The position numbers were made by a program, and so were the translations under genes. DNA of 49,826 bases from Lingula anatina (taxonomy: Eukaryota; Brachiopoda; Lingulata; Lingulida; Lingulidae). Below the pieces are notes generated by a model, which saw only the letters and a list, made by a program, of their open reading frames with translations, was not told where the DNA came from and made no database searches. Where the stretch lies: assembly GCF_001039355.2 (NCBI RefSeq), contig NW_019776168.1, positions 310,434 through 360,259 on the forward strand. The letters run 5' to 3'. Below, in pieces: positions 13,701 through 22,677 of the stretch (position 1 is the stretch's first letter; each line of letters starts with the position of its first letter).

Positions 13701-16700
13701 TGAAGATGTTTACTACATATCCTACCCACTGTCGACATCCCCCCCCCACCCCCCCAGTTACGGGCGTGACGAATCAATCAGCGAGGGCAAGTCTGCTAAA
13801 TTAGCACAAATTGTATGTCTATAAGCACTATTTATTGTCATAAGGGACAAAGGAAATGACAGGTACGTCTCGCTTCCAGATTAGATCTTCAATTAATTGT
13901 TTCCTCCTTATTGTCAAAAGCTATTTAAAGGACAACAATTGACAAAGGGCCGAGACATGCAGCATCTATTTCACTGGCTTGAAAATTTACCGAGTCTTGC
14001 CGACGACGTGGTCGAACAATCGGAACAAGAAAAAAATTCTGTTGCATGATTTTGATGTATGGACTAAATGTTTGAGCCCAGAAAAATTAATTTTATAACA
14101 TAATTTTTTTGGTCGGATTGACCGGGCCCGTCGAAATGCTTGGCACATTACCGTACATAATTACAAGATATGCCTTGTGAAATAAGGCAAAAATGTTCCT
14201 TAGACTTTTTCTCGGAATATACATGACACTTGTGGTTTGTTACATCATGAAAGATAATTTATGTCAGAATTTCTTATAAGTTATTTATTTATTTTTATTA
14301 TTTAGTATTCGTATTTTTCTCTTACAGTTATTATTTATGATCCATGAATACATAAATATGATTTTCAAAAAATCTCAAATTTTCAGAGTGTCTGATACCT
14401 CAGATTCAATGTATAATGGCATCCCAGCATCCTCCAATGTGACCTCCATTCAAGCAGAGTATTGCAGATGCCCCGCCATACCAGTACCAGTAGTTGGCCA
14501 CATTTTGTTTAACAGTACCCTTCCACTGGATTGTAGCTACACAGAGAATGTTGCAAAGTGCGCTTCAGACAACAGCTACTCGGTGAAACAACTTGCAAAA
14601 TGTCGAAAAAGAAGAGCTGCTGCTGGTCATGATGAAATATTCGAGATACGTGAATTTGAATATAACCCGGATGACAGAATAGAGGTGAGATGCATTTCAG
14701 CTTCCTACCCACTACCCGTACTGGCTATGAATCTTTTGTTTAAATATAATTTTCAGCAAGAATTAGAGTTATAATGATTAATATCTTAAAACCTCGCTAT
14801 AAATTTTGGGAGTCTTTGCTCATTCAAGATCGAGTCAAGTTATTTTATGCTAGTTCTATATTCCAGTTCTTCTGTGAGTTAATTCACACCTAACTTTTCA
14901 GTAAAATATGCTTATTGGCAATATTGCATTCATTACATGTACTGTGGGTAGTATTAATAATGATAATTGAAGGTTCTAGTTATATTACTTGTAAGTAAAT
15001 GGCAATATCTTTGTTACTTATAATTAGGCACCAACATGGCAGAATGGTTGGACAGAAGCTAAGGCAGAGGAGTTCTGCAGTAATTATATATATAACAGCA
15101 GTGTTGGGAAAGCCTGTCAAGCAGTAGAGAATGTGGATTATGAAGTTGCACTCAAAGGATGCAAGGATGACATACATGTAGGTATTTCATTCCCTTGACT
15201 CAATAACAATTGTTAATGACAGTCACTTGGTTGCCCAAATAATGCCCACCGTTCAACTGCTTTATTTCTTTGGTGTTTAATTAAAGTGGTAACTGTATTA
15301 CACATTCCTGTGATAATGTTTATGTTTGCATCTTTTAATTTATTTCTTGTTGGTGTGGGCATCACATTGTCTCCATCTGTTTCACCTCCTGAGGCCAGCC
15401 CCAGAAATATTGTCATCATCTGCTCAGATAATAATAAAAATAATAATAATAATAATCATAATAATAAATATTTGTTTATTTTAAGTCTGAATTCCTTGTA
15501 CATATATATATATATATGTTCAGTAGACTTACAATTATGTGCATTACAAATATAACATATAGTTAGACACCTGGTCATTACAATCAATGTTAGGAGGATA
15601 CAGCCCTGCTGCTGTATGAGGCACTGAGTGCTAGCAAACCTACAATATTGTTCTCTGCCTGACCTGGGCCCAGCTTCAATCCCTAACTGCTGAGTTCAAA
15701 GCAGAGAGACAGCAGGTACAGTTTATAAAGGATTGGTACAGCTGTACGTCCCTGGATGGGATTGAACCCATGGCCGCCCACTCCGGATGCGTGCACTCTT
15801 ACCACAAGGCCACCTGCCCGGTATGATGATGTGTATCACATTTCAAGAGATATTCTAATTACAATTTTCTCCCTACATTTAGTTAACAGGAGGCACTGCC
15901 TGGGCCCTAGCAGCACTCGATTCTATCAAGGGAATGTGTGTCGCAGAATTGTCCAAAAATGAGAGCTACTGGGTAGTTGACAACTCTACAGGAGAGGTTG
16001 CTCTTCCAGAAGAGTTGGATGTCATCCAGTGCCCTAATGATTGCAGCAGCAATGGTGTATGTACTAGAAATAATGGTAAGATATATTCTACACTATATTT
16101 GTTCATTCAATATTTTCATAATTCTGGCTGGTGTGGTAGGAGTGGGGTTGATTTATAAGTATAATGACCTTGCTACAATTAACATTGGGTCTCTGTAAGG
16201 GACCAGAATGAATAAAGTGTGCCAGTGCTCCATCATTAACATCATTTTATAATGATAGTTTTCAAGCATGATGATTAGGCCAGATTGCATACATTTCCAC
16301 TCATTTTAGGTACTAGTACCTGTGAATGTTACCCAGGGTATGTGTCAAGTGATTGTTCTATTAGCAGGGATACTATTCCTGACTTATATTATATGCCAAC
16401 AAATGGGCTTTGTGACATATCTCAGCGGCCATGTCTTGAAACTCCAGTTTATGGAGGCCCGTTTGTACAGTCATCAAACCTGTCTTGTAAAACAGAACAT
16501 CTCACGGTAAGTTTTTATTAATAAATTGATTGCAAGTAGTAATATTTTCACATCTAATAGACAATCTTTGAAAATATAAATGAGTTTAGATAACTACATA
16601 GTGTAACAATATTCTCAGAAACATTTTAATTTTTTAAAAACTTTTTCACTAGGCATCTGGTGTGATTACTGAATATAATGAAGCAGAGTTCATAAATGAA

Positions 16701-19700
16701 GAAGAGGTGATCTGCCCATTCCCAAAATCACGTCTAAAGAGGAGTGATATCAGTAGCGATGAAGTGATCAAAGTTTACAATATAAGCGTCAGTAATGATG
16801 GTACAAACTACAGTCAACCTCTTAAAGTGGCTATGTATGACTCTAATTGCTACAAATGTGATGGGCCAATACAATGCCAGTTAAAGGTAACAAGTGACAT
16901 TTATGTAGTCACCAAAATAAAAATTACCCTTAGCAAAATATCAGACCTGCAACAAATTTACAGCAAATTTGTAGCAATATTGCTTCAAATAAGCAGCAAT
17001 AAAGTTCTTTTCTTGCAAACTCATTGCCAAAAACGTTTAGTTATATATTGCAACAAACTTTCTATTTGGCTAAAGGTAACTTGTGAACAAAGAAATGTTT
17101 TTTAGTTCTCTTAATGAAAATAGTATGTTCAAGTAATGAAAAGATAACCATCTCAAGTCTGTTTTAAAGATATCTGCTGTATAATTGAAGAAATAGTACA
17201 TCATACAATTTATAAGTAATATCTTTTCAGAACCTTATGTATATTTTTAATCATGTGTCTGCTAAGCATCATATAATGAACATATAAGTTTTACAAAATT
17301 AGTTGTGATAGAATTTTATATGATTATTTTCAGAATGGAACATGCAGCATAAATGGTAAATGCTATAATAACGAGGAACAAAACCCCAGTGATGCCTGCC
17401 AAATCTGCAATCCTAATGTCACTACTAGTGATTGGTATCTTCGGGTATGTAACTCTTTTCAGGCAGCATCTGTAGTAGGACACTAACAAGTTAGGGCCCA
17501 ATGTCTGTGTACAGTAGTTTTTTACAGTAGTTTTTCATATAAACAATGAATCTTCATCAGTCAAAGCATTTGGAGTAAGATTAATTTGCTTTAATGTAAA
17601 AATACTAATGCCTTCCACATATGGTACTTTTTTTTCCAAACCCAAGTTTTAATTTTTTTGTACTAGTATGTAAAAACCACATTAAAATTTCCCCAGTATT
17701 AAGAAGTTGTACAGATTCTTACCTGTACCTGTACCTGTCTCTTTTTTTTTCAGCCCAGCACCTGCACCATTGACAACCAGTGTTACACAGATGGTCAAGA
17801 AAGGACAGGGTCTTTTTGCCATGTTTGTTCTTCAGATAAGAACAGAAATTCTTGGGATATTAAGGTATTTTTTAAATAATTTGTTTTCCCAAGTAAATAA
17901 GCCATTGTATTTTATTTTACATTTAGTTTTTTGAACACTTCTTTTTAATGATTTAACATCATTTAAGTATAGTGGCATGCCATGAATTTTTCCACATAAG
18001 TAGAGTTTTATTGAAAAAATAACAATACAAACAACATGTATCAAAAATAAATAAATAAATAAAATAAAAGATGCATTTACGTCTCCAGCATGGCACCTGC
18101 AGTATAAATAGTTCATGCTACAATGAAACCCAGCAGAACCCAGCAAAGCCATGCCAGATTTGTGATCCTAGAGTGTCAAATACAGAGTGGACACAGCTGG
18201 TGAGAAGTTCTTTCATTTCGAAAAAGTCATTTTTTTATATGTATAGCATGGCAATTTGGGTAATATTATGTCTGTTTGATGAAACTACTGTATTATGACA
18301 AGAATATTCTCTGAATAATAACTAACAAAATATGAAAAAAAATCCAGACAACTACCTTAAAACTTTATTTGGCAGAAAGCTCTATTGAAAAATTGTTTTT
18401 ATACTTTTTTCCAGAGTGAAATTTGTGAAATTGAGGGGATCTGTATTGGCAGCCTTGAATCAAGAAGAGATCATGTGTGTCACATTTGTTCTCCCAGTAC
18501 ATCTAGAACCTCTTGGACAATCAAGGTATTACTGGTACATGTATATATATTCAACAATTCACATAGCCTGGGGTAATTTATTGTCCATGAATTGTCTTTT
18601 CATATCAGATATTAAGATTAATTTATATTCTCTAATAAAAGATGTATTTATGTTTCCAGAATGGCACCTGCAGTATAAATGGTTCATGTTACAATGAAAC
18701 CCAGCAGAATCCAGCAAGGCCATGCCAGATTTGTGATCCCAGAGTGTCAAACACAGAATGGACAGATCTGGTGAGAAGTTATTATTTAGAAAAGAAATGA
18801 TCTAATAACATAAAGCTTTAATGTGGCATCATGTTGAAAAGATAAGGAAAAGTTCAGTTCTGAAAATGTATTCATTTTGTCAAATAATCAGCAATAATTG
18901 TCTGTGATTCATGTTTTGGGGTTCAAAGAAAAATGCAACATCTATTATGAAATTAATAGTAATTCTTAAATAAGAATAAATGTTCTCAAATAAGTTTTTA
19001 AAATGATACATTTTCTCTGTCCAGAATGGCACCTGCAGTATAAATGGTTCATGCTACAATGAAAGCCAGCAGAACCCAGCAAGACCATGCCAGATTTGTG
19101 ATCCCAGAGTGTCAAACACAGAGTGGACACAGCTGGTGAGAATATATAATTTATAATTTTCTACTGAAAGTATACTTGTATTTATTTCAGAGTGAACGTT
19201 GTGAAATTGAAGGAAGCTGCATTGGCAACCTAGAATCAAGAGATGGTCACATGTGTCACATTTGTTCTCCCAACATCTCTACAACCTCTTGGACAATCAA
19301 GGTACTAGATATATTCTGATATCAGTTAATTATCACATAGCATGTGGTAAATTCATTGACCATGGATAGTGTCCTCATATCAGATATTAAACTTTATTAA
19401 TATTCTTAAATAAAAGTTACTAAAAAATGAAATATCTGCTTCCAGAATGGCACCTGCAGTATAAATGGTTCATGCTACAATGAAACCCAGCAGAACCCAG
19501 CAAGGTCATGCCAGATTTGTGATCCCAGAGTGTCAAACACAGAGTGGACACAGCTGGTGAGAATATATAATTTATAAAAGAAAATGATGTAATAACATAA
19601 ATCATTACTGTGGCATCATATTGAAAAGATTAGGAATGGTTCAGTTCTGAAAGTGTATTCATTTGGTCAAATAATCAATGATAGTTGTCTGGAATAATGT

Positions 19701-21494
19701 TTTAGGGTTCAAAGAAAAAAAGCAACATTCATTTCAAGAATGGCACCTGCAGTACAAATGGATCATATTACAAGGAACTTGTAATGGTCAATTTTCTCCC
19801 ACTTGGAATTATCCATTACTTTTGAGTAAAAAATACTATTTTTGTCCCCAGAATGGCACCTGTAGTATAAGTGGTTCATGCTACTATGAAACCCAGCAGA
19901 ATCCAGCAAGGCCATGTGAGATTTGTGATCCCAGAGTGTCAAACACAGAGTGGACAGAGCTGGTGAGAATGTCTTAAATTATTTAGAAAAGAAATCATGT
20001 AATAACATACAGCACTGCTTTGGCATCATGTTGAAAAGATTAGGAATAGTTCATATCTGAAAGTGTATGCATTTGGTCAAATAATCTGCGATAGTTGTCT
20101 GTGGTTCATGTTTTGGGGTTCAAAGAATATTGCAACATCAATTATGAACTTGATTAATATTCTCAAATGAAAGTTTTAAAAATGATACATTTTCTCTTCC
20201 CAGAATGGCACCTGCAGTATAAATGGCATATGCTACAATGAAACCCAGCAGAACCCAGCAAGGCCATGCCAGATTTGTGATCCCAGAATATCACAGACTG
20301 TGTGGATTATTTTGGTAGATACATGTGGTTTTATTTAAGAATAGTATATTTTCTGTATATAATAATTTTCTTATATTCATATAATTTGTTTCTGACTTTG
20401 AGTATTCTTGAACTTGTATTAAGTGAAGATAAATTAACTGTTATTGCAGTTTGTTGTTACGTGACATTGTGCAAAGTACAGAATCAAAACATCACTCTTA
20501 TTCATTTATATATTTTTTCAGAATAACACATGTTTGATAGATGGTGTTTGTTACAATACATGTCAAGTAAACCCAGTGGACAATACTACAGTCTGTCATT
20601 CCAGTACCACGGCATACAACTGGACTTCAGCTGATGGTAAGAACCTATATGTTTTGTGCTATTTAAAACATGTGGCATTGAACTAGGCTTTCCTTAACAT
20701 AAGAATTTTTAAGTATAGTGCAATAGTGAATTCAAGTCAATTAGTGTTGGGTCTCAAATAGAATACTTCTCCACTTTTGAGAATGATACACCTTTTTTGT
20801 AATTTAATTCAAATGATAAATTTCAATTACACTAAAAATAACAATGTTCCTCTTTATGTTCCTTTTTAGCATGTGACCAAATGGATGATATTGGGAGTAC
20901 AGTTGAGGCACCTTCAGGGTTAGATGCCAGCAGCCAGATGGCAATTATCTTAGGAGGCATTTTGGGGAGCATATCCATAGTTGCTGTGACCCTAATAGTG
21001 GTTGTAAAATTAAGCAAAAGAAAAAGTAAGGAGATGTTGATATTTTGATAATTGAGGTTTCCTTCACATTCCTTTACTTATTTGGCAGTCTGTCTTTAAT
21101 TTTTTCCCCTCAACATCAGCCAGTATTTTTATGGGGGGCTCATCCATCTTAAGGCAATGTCAGTGTGAAAAAGAAATATTGATGCATTATTAAGTCAACT
21201 ATGACCATTTCCAAGAAGTATTTTCAATAACATTAATATCATTTATTATTATTATTATTATTTGTAACATTAGTGAAACTATTTGGAGAAAAAGTTCCAT
21301 TATTCATTTCAAGTCCAACGGGATCTACAAAGATATACATACGTACTATCTCTACATAATTGTTTTAGTTTCATGACAATATAATCAATACAAATGTTGC
21401 AAAGAAAAGTGAAAATGAAAGGTGTTTATTTTCTGAATTGACACTTTTTTTAGGAGAAATATATGTTTGGAATCCACCTTCTCATCCAGATTGA
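213..21494 (+). CDS. VWDE-like: Left VWDE-like membrane protein gene (5' part outside window)
   Basis: Spliced gene of 27 visible exons: 213-377, 711-773, 982-1259, 1516-1614, 1981-2379, 5178-5263, 5679-5742, 9472-9690, 10108-10325, 14387-14684, 15028-15177, 15883-16075, 16310-16506, 16653-16886, 17334-17444, 17754-17864, 18089-18199, 18415-18525, 18660-18770, 19025-19135, 19191-19301, 19446-19556, 19852-19962, 20204-20314, 20522-20636, 20870-21025, 21454-21494. Every boundary has AG/GT, phases are compatible, and each exon has a counterpart on the opposite strand in the right gene. The joined frame is open for about 1360 codons. Domain order is D8C (second half), linker, vWD, dibasic region, EGF, VWDE-type region, 11 cysteine modules, transmembrane segment, short tail. 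Family knowledge suggests a large secreted or surface protein; the membrane anchor is seen directly. Ligand and role are unknown. Introns 378-710, 1260-1515, 1615-1980, 9691-10107, 14685-15027 and 16887-17333 hold nothing I recognise beyond simple repeats. Confidence 0.9.
711..2379 (+). CDS. Linker region between D8C and vWD (left gene; four exons)
   Basis: Exons 711-773, 982-1259, 1516-1614 and 1981-2379. They encode about 280 residues with scattered cysteines, rich in beta-type sequence such as FDVKWYIDSQLV and ITLGFQVKCSVKG. In VWDE-family proteins this interval has extracellular beta-sandwich character; I cannot assign a named domain. N-glycosylation sequons are visible (NIT, NSS, NKT). 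A possible alternative donor lies 9 bp inside exon 1516-1614 (GCAG|GTATAA), but phase and the right gene support the donor at 1615. Each exon has the same length as its right-gene partner. Confidence 0.85.
1400..1440. repeat. (TA)n microsatellite
   Basis: About 20 TA units in the intron between exons 982-1259 and 1516-1614. Confidence 0.97.
1681..1722. repeat. (AAT)n microsatellite
   Basis: Fourteen AAT units in intron 1615-1980. The right gene has only a few ATT units at the matching place (near 44660). Confidence 0.97.
2388..4158. mobile_element. Nonautonomous DNA transposon with two tiers of inverted repeats
   Basis: The outer ends are inverted copies of about 37 bp with several mismatches: 2388-2426 (starting TGCTCAGAATGAGTT) and 4121-4158 (ending AACTCACTCTGAACAG). 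Inside lies a perfect 24-bp inverted pair, 2519-2542 (CGGTAAAGTCTTGAAAATTT, then CGTC) and 4025-4048, flanked on both sides by TA. No transposase is seen. The right gene's matching intron (43585-44019, 435 bp) lacks the element. It begins about 8 bp after the splice donor at 2380. The TA flanks of the inner pair suit a Tc1/mariner-type target; the family assignment is inference. Confidence 0.8.
2690..3480. repeat. Internal degenerate tandem repeat of the TIR element
   Basis: Recurring blocks read GATCTCCCGCTGA-CGATCTT, then ATATGAAAA-TTGCCTTTTCGTCT, then CGCGAACGATCTCCC. At least three divergent copies are separated by G-rich runs (2905-2920, 2980-2988, 3134-3146, 3187-3198). CpG content is clearly higher than in flanking DNA. 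The ambiguous base at 2989 sits in one G run. Confidence 0.75.
4898..5028. mobile_element. MITE with GGTTCAATGGTC internal motif (left copy)
   Basis: Short element with imperfect inverted ends, GGGGCCGTAGCAATAGTCCG at one side and CTATCGAGACCCC at the other. The interior repeats AGGTTCAAT-GGTCC-like words in both orientations. A second copy lies at 46725-46887 in a different intron of the right gene, which supports mobility. The G/C homopolymer at the end (5023-5038) blurs the border. No coding capacity. Confidence 0.7.
5178..10325 (+). CDS. vWD domain (left gene; four exons)
   Basis: Exons 5178-5263, 5679-5742, 9472-9690 and 10108-10325. The domain opens with NSDPHMMTFDG, the classic vWD start, continues with CQLPGEFIMYKH and the Cys-rich NNGRAFCPCAVTV, and closes with GLCGTLNGNKNDDFLRRDG, the GLCG...N...DDF signature of the D domain. 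In von Willebrand factor, mucins and vitellogenins this fold carries a Ca-binding loop and supports multimerisation or matrix binding; no CxxC oxidoreductase-like motif is obvious beyond CPCAV. Two large mobile insertions have stretched introns 7 and 9 of this copy. Confidence 0.93.
5837..9236. mobile_element. 3.4-kb palindrome-led repeat element, copy 1
   Basis: It begins with a perfect hairpin, 5837-5864: 13-bp arms ATGTACAGACACA / TGTGTCTGTACAT around GA. A (GTCGCC)n tract follows at 5880-5910, then tandem units of about 160 bp (the phrase CTTGAAACTTACAGAACTG recurs at 5959, 6119, 6280 and 7000), then diverged sequence. It ends near 9224-9236 with TTTGTCTGTACAT, nearly the inverse of the start. 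Similarity to copy 2 continues to 9258. The right gene's intron (42547-42807) is an empty site. No protein-coding region found. The ambiguous base is at 8969. The layout recalls bivalve pearl-type elements with ~160-bp core repeats, but that is a comparison by structure only. Confidence 0.75.
8281..8412. repeat. 66-bp tandem duplication
   Basis: Two successive copies of TCATAAAGTAATTTGCTTAA... with few differences (8281-8346 and 8347-8412), inside the palindrome-led element. Confidence 0.9.
10357..14183. mobile_element. 3.8-kb compound insertion in vWD/dibasic intron of left gene
   Basis: The right intron (41534-41769) reads straight from CGCTTTGGCAAGCAA into GGCAAAAATGTTCC. In the left gene these phrases lie at about 10342-10356 and 14184-14197, with 3.8 kb between. 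The insert contains copy 2 of the palindrome-led element (10794-12735) plus about 440 bp before and 1.4 kb after it of unrecognised sequence. A short open stretch at 10510-10637 (ECFPHGVDQVNIERF) follows an acceptor-like TGTTCAG but has no counterpart in the right gene. I assign no function to it. Confidence 0.8.
10794..12735. mobile_element. Palindrome-led repeat element, copy 2 (1.9 kb)
   Basis: Same start hairpin at 10794-10821 and a longer GTCGCC-type tract (10842-10892). Units of about 160 bp (CATGAAACTCACAGGAGTAA at 11101 and 11260) follow, and the end TTTGTCTGTACAT is shared with copy 1. Shared sequence runs on to 12757. It is shorter than copy 1 because several internal blocks are missing. 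Confidence 0.75.
14387..15177 (+). CDS. Post-vWD region with polybasic site (left gene; two exons)
   Basis: Exons 14387-14684 and 15028-15177. The first follows the vWD domain, with many Cys and an AKCRKRRAAAG stretch that looks like a proprotein-convertase site (RKRR). It is 12 bp longer than the right copy: CPAIPVPVVGHI replaces CSTTGDQI. The second encodes WTEAKAEEFCSNYIYNSSVG...ACQAVENVDYEVALKGC and ends at DDIH. I recognise this only as the region that follows vWD in VWDE-type proteins. Confidence 0.85.
15429..15826 (-). mobile_element. tRNA-derived SINE with (ATT)n tail
   Basis: Read on -, the head at 15826-15750 contains TGGCCTTGTGGTAAGAGTG, an A box, and GGTTCAATCCCAT, a B box, with spacing suitable for an RNA polymerase III promoter. 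A tRNA-unrelated body follows, then an ATT-rich tail (15429-15475). The right gene's intron (40586-40852) lacks it. It is not a functional tRNA: no acceptor stem pairing or anticodon arm was found. Confidence 0.75.
15883..16506 (+). CDS. EGF-like domain region (left gene; two exons)
   Basis: Exons 15883-16075 and 16310-16506, joined in phase 1 within the EGF. The first exon starts with LTGGTAWALAALDSIKGMC and ends CPNDCSSNGVCTRNNG; the second continues TSTCECYPGYVSSDC. Together they form C-x3-C-x5-C ... C-x-C-x8-C, a standard EGF-like domain without a clear Ca-binding consensus. After it comes DTIPDLYYMPTNGLCDIS and a Cys-rich stretch ending KTEHLT. Confidence 0.9.
16653..16886 (+). CDS. VWDE-type region with convertase site (left gene)
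   Basis: A 234-bp phase-0 exon. It encodes SGVITEYNEAEF, EEVICPFPKSRLKRSDISS, YNISVSNDGTNYSQP, then YDSNCYKCDG and CQLK. The SVSNDG...Y and YDSxCxxC phrases are what I associate with VWDE-family proteins just before a short Cys module. RLKR followed by S fits a furin-type site (RxKR). Confidence 0.85.
17334..17864 (+). CDS. First two cysteine modules (left gene)
   Basis: Exons 17334-17444 and 17754-17864, each 111 bp, phase 0-0, 37 residues, Cys 4/10/22/25, Trp 34. They encode NGTCSINGKCYNNEEQ... and PSTCTIDNQCYTDGQERTG.... Both are closer to their right-gene orthologues (38505-38615 and 37343-37453) than to any A or B module, so they existed before the duplication of the locus. Confidence 0.93.
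18089..20314 (+). CDS. A/B cysteine-module exon array (left gene, 8 exons)
   Basis: Class A exons: 18089-18199, 18660-18770, 19025-19135, 19446-19556, 19852-19962, 20204-20314. Class B: 18415-18525 and 19191-19301. All are 111 bp, phase 0-0. A reads NGTCSINGSCYNETQQNPAR then CQICDP...W. B reads SExCEIEGxCIGxLESR then CHICSP...SWTIK. Cys positions 4/10/22/25 and Trp 34 are invariant. Introns between A exons share long stretches (for example ATGTTGAAAAGATTAGGAAT at three places), showing that exon and intron were duplicated together. Intron 19136-19190 is only 55 nt. The fold is unknown to me; a similar short motif probably occurs once or a few times in other VWDE proteins. Confidence 0.92.
19739..19778 (+). 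pseudogene. Decayed class A module exon
   Basis: It retains the start AATGGCACCTGCAGTACAAA and a weak acceptor AAG, then diverges; the second Cys codon is changed (TAT) and there is no donor or downstream module sequence. Confidence 0.8.
20522..20636 (+). CDS. Terminal cysteine module (left gene)
   Basis: A 115-bp exon entering in phase 0 and leaving in phase 1. It encodes NNTCLIDGVCYNTCQVNPVD...VCHSSTTAYNWTSAD. Compared with the other modules, the Cys at 22 is absent and a new Cys sits at 14; Trp 34 is kept. It is nearly identical to the right copy at 26361-26475 and switches the phase from the array to the membrane exon. Confidence 0.92.
20870..21025 (+). CDS. Transmembrane exon (left gene)
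   Basis: After a short juxtamembrane stretch (CDQMDDIGSTVEAPSG) comes a hydrophobic segment, MAIILGGILGSISIVAVTLI with VVV, followed by KLSKRK, a stop-transfer charge cluster. This makes the protein type I. Compared with the right gene, about 25 bp are missing just after the membrane segment, which shifts the frame entering the tail exon. If the intron were retained the frame would stop within about 8 codons. Confidence 0.9.
21454..21494 (+). CDS. Truncated cytoplasmic tail exon (left gene)
   Basis: Phase-1 entry gives REIYVWNPPSHPD and then TGA at 21492-21494. The right gene's tail has 87 codons including the stop. The stop here follows from the different exit phase of the transmembrane exon together with internal deletions. 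Confidence 0.75.
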
Positions 21495-21645
21495 GCAAAA
21501 CTTCACTAGTAATCCTACTGCTATTGGCAGAGACAACCAGGTATATCAGAGATCTACAGAAAGAAGATATGAAAGAGGCTTCAAACATCACAAGAACATC
21601 AGACATCAACCATTTTATAAGTTATGGCAAAGTTATGGCAACTGA
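21495..21645 (+). pseudogene. Out-of-frame remnant of the tyrosine-rich tail
   Basis: Sequence clearly homologous to the right tail (AIGRDNQVYQRSTERRYERG in another frame) persists after the stop but lacks the PPDY end. About 55 bp present in the right gene are missing just before it. It is now probably 3' untranslated sequence. Confidence 0.75.
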
Positions 21646-21881
21646 TGTATATTCCTGCATCCGCTTTTGAAGATCATACTATATCACAGATTTGTATGTG
21701 GTTCTAAAAAGGACTTGTGTTTTATTGCCATTCTTTGATAATTGACTTTGACAAAATTTATCAAAAACATCATAATAGAAATGCAACATACCCAAGACAT
21801 TCCAGTAATACATGTATCTCAAACACAGAAAATTACTGTAGCTGACTGGTAATGGATACTTGCATGCTTGGATAATATACA

Positions 21882-21887
21882 AATAAA
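21882..21887 (+). terminator. Polyadenylation signal of left gene
   Basis: AATAAA about 390 bp after the stop, followed by a GT-rich stretch (TTTTGCTGCGTGTTTT) at 21909-21924, as expected for a cleavage site. Confidence 0.6.
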
Positions 21888-22414
21888 ATATTACTGAATA
21901 TCTTTAATCTTTTGCTGCGTGTTTTACAGTTTCCCAGCAAATGTGTGTGGTATCATCTCCAGTCTCTGAGCAACCTTTTACTACGTGCATACAACAAGAA
22001 AGATGAGAAGTGGGTGAAGATTCCACATCTCCCACATACTAGAGCCAGCCATGCTTGTTTGTTTATACACTGTGAGACCTGGTTGGAAGTTCACGTGCCC
22101 GTTTCTGCTACTTTGATTGGTTTAAAGGGTCGAGCAGCAGGGCTTTTCACTTTGATATTTAGACAAATATAATCAATGTGGAGGGTACCGGAGAAGACAC
22201 GATTGTGGTGATGTCAAGTGGTGTAACACGTGAACTTGAGTGGTCATTTTAAGCTGGAGGTGAATGGGAGTGAAGACATGGGTTTAGAGAAAAAAAGCAG
22301 TTTTTCCAACAAAATAGTATAGATAACATTTTTTCTTTTGGTATTTTGGGCAGAGAATAATAGGTACCTGATATGAAAACATGCTACGATACTTGAAGGT
22401 GCAAAATCATGCTT

Positions 22415-22479
22415 AATTTGCAGTCAGTTCATTTTGAAATATATGCGGCATATATTTCAAAACAAATTGACTGCAAATT
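22415..22479. repeat. 32-bp-arm inverted repeat (hairpin)
   Basis: Arms 22415-22446 and 22448-22479 pair with 3 mismatches around a single base; the innermost 17 bp of each arm are perfect. It may be a small foldback element or a structured RNA; nothing distinguishes these. Confidence 0.85.
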
Positions 22480-22643
22480 GAGAAGTTCTCAATATGGAAA
22501 TCTCTAATTTTAGGTAATTTCCTTTTTAACACTTACAAACACTACATAATACCCTCGAATTAATATCATGTTCACACATTTCTGTAAATATCCTGAATTT
22601 AAATATTAATGTAAAATGTCAGAGACTTTGATTTAATTATGAT

Positions 22644-22644
<1 letters not shown>

Positions 22645-22675
<31 letters not shown>
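22645..22675. repeat. (GA)n microsatellite
   Basis: GA repeats with two interruptions. Confidence 0.95.

Positions 22676-22677
<2 letters not shown>

Noticed and set aside
15750-15826. tRNA gene
   Set aside because: A and B boxes are present, but no cloverleaf can be folded and a long unrelated body with ATT tail follows; it is a SINE head.
21912-22172. 86-codon open frame on + downstream of the left gene
   Set aside because: No domain and no splice partner; it overlaps the expected cleavage region.
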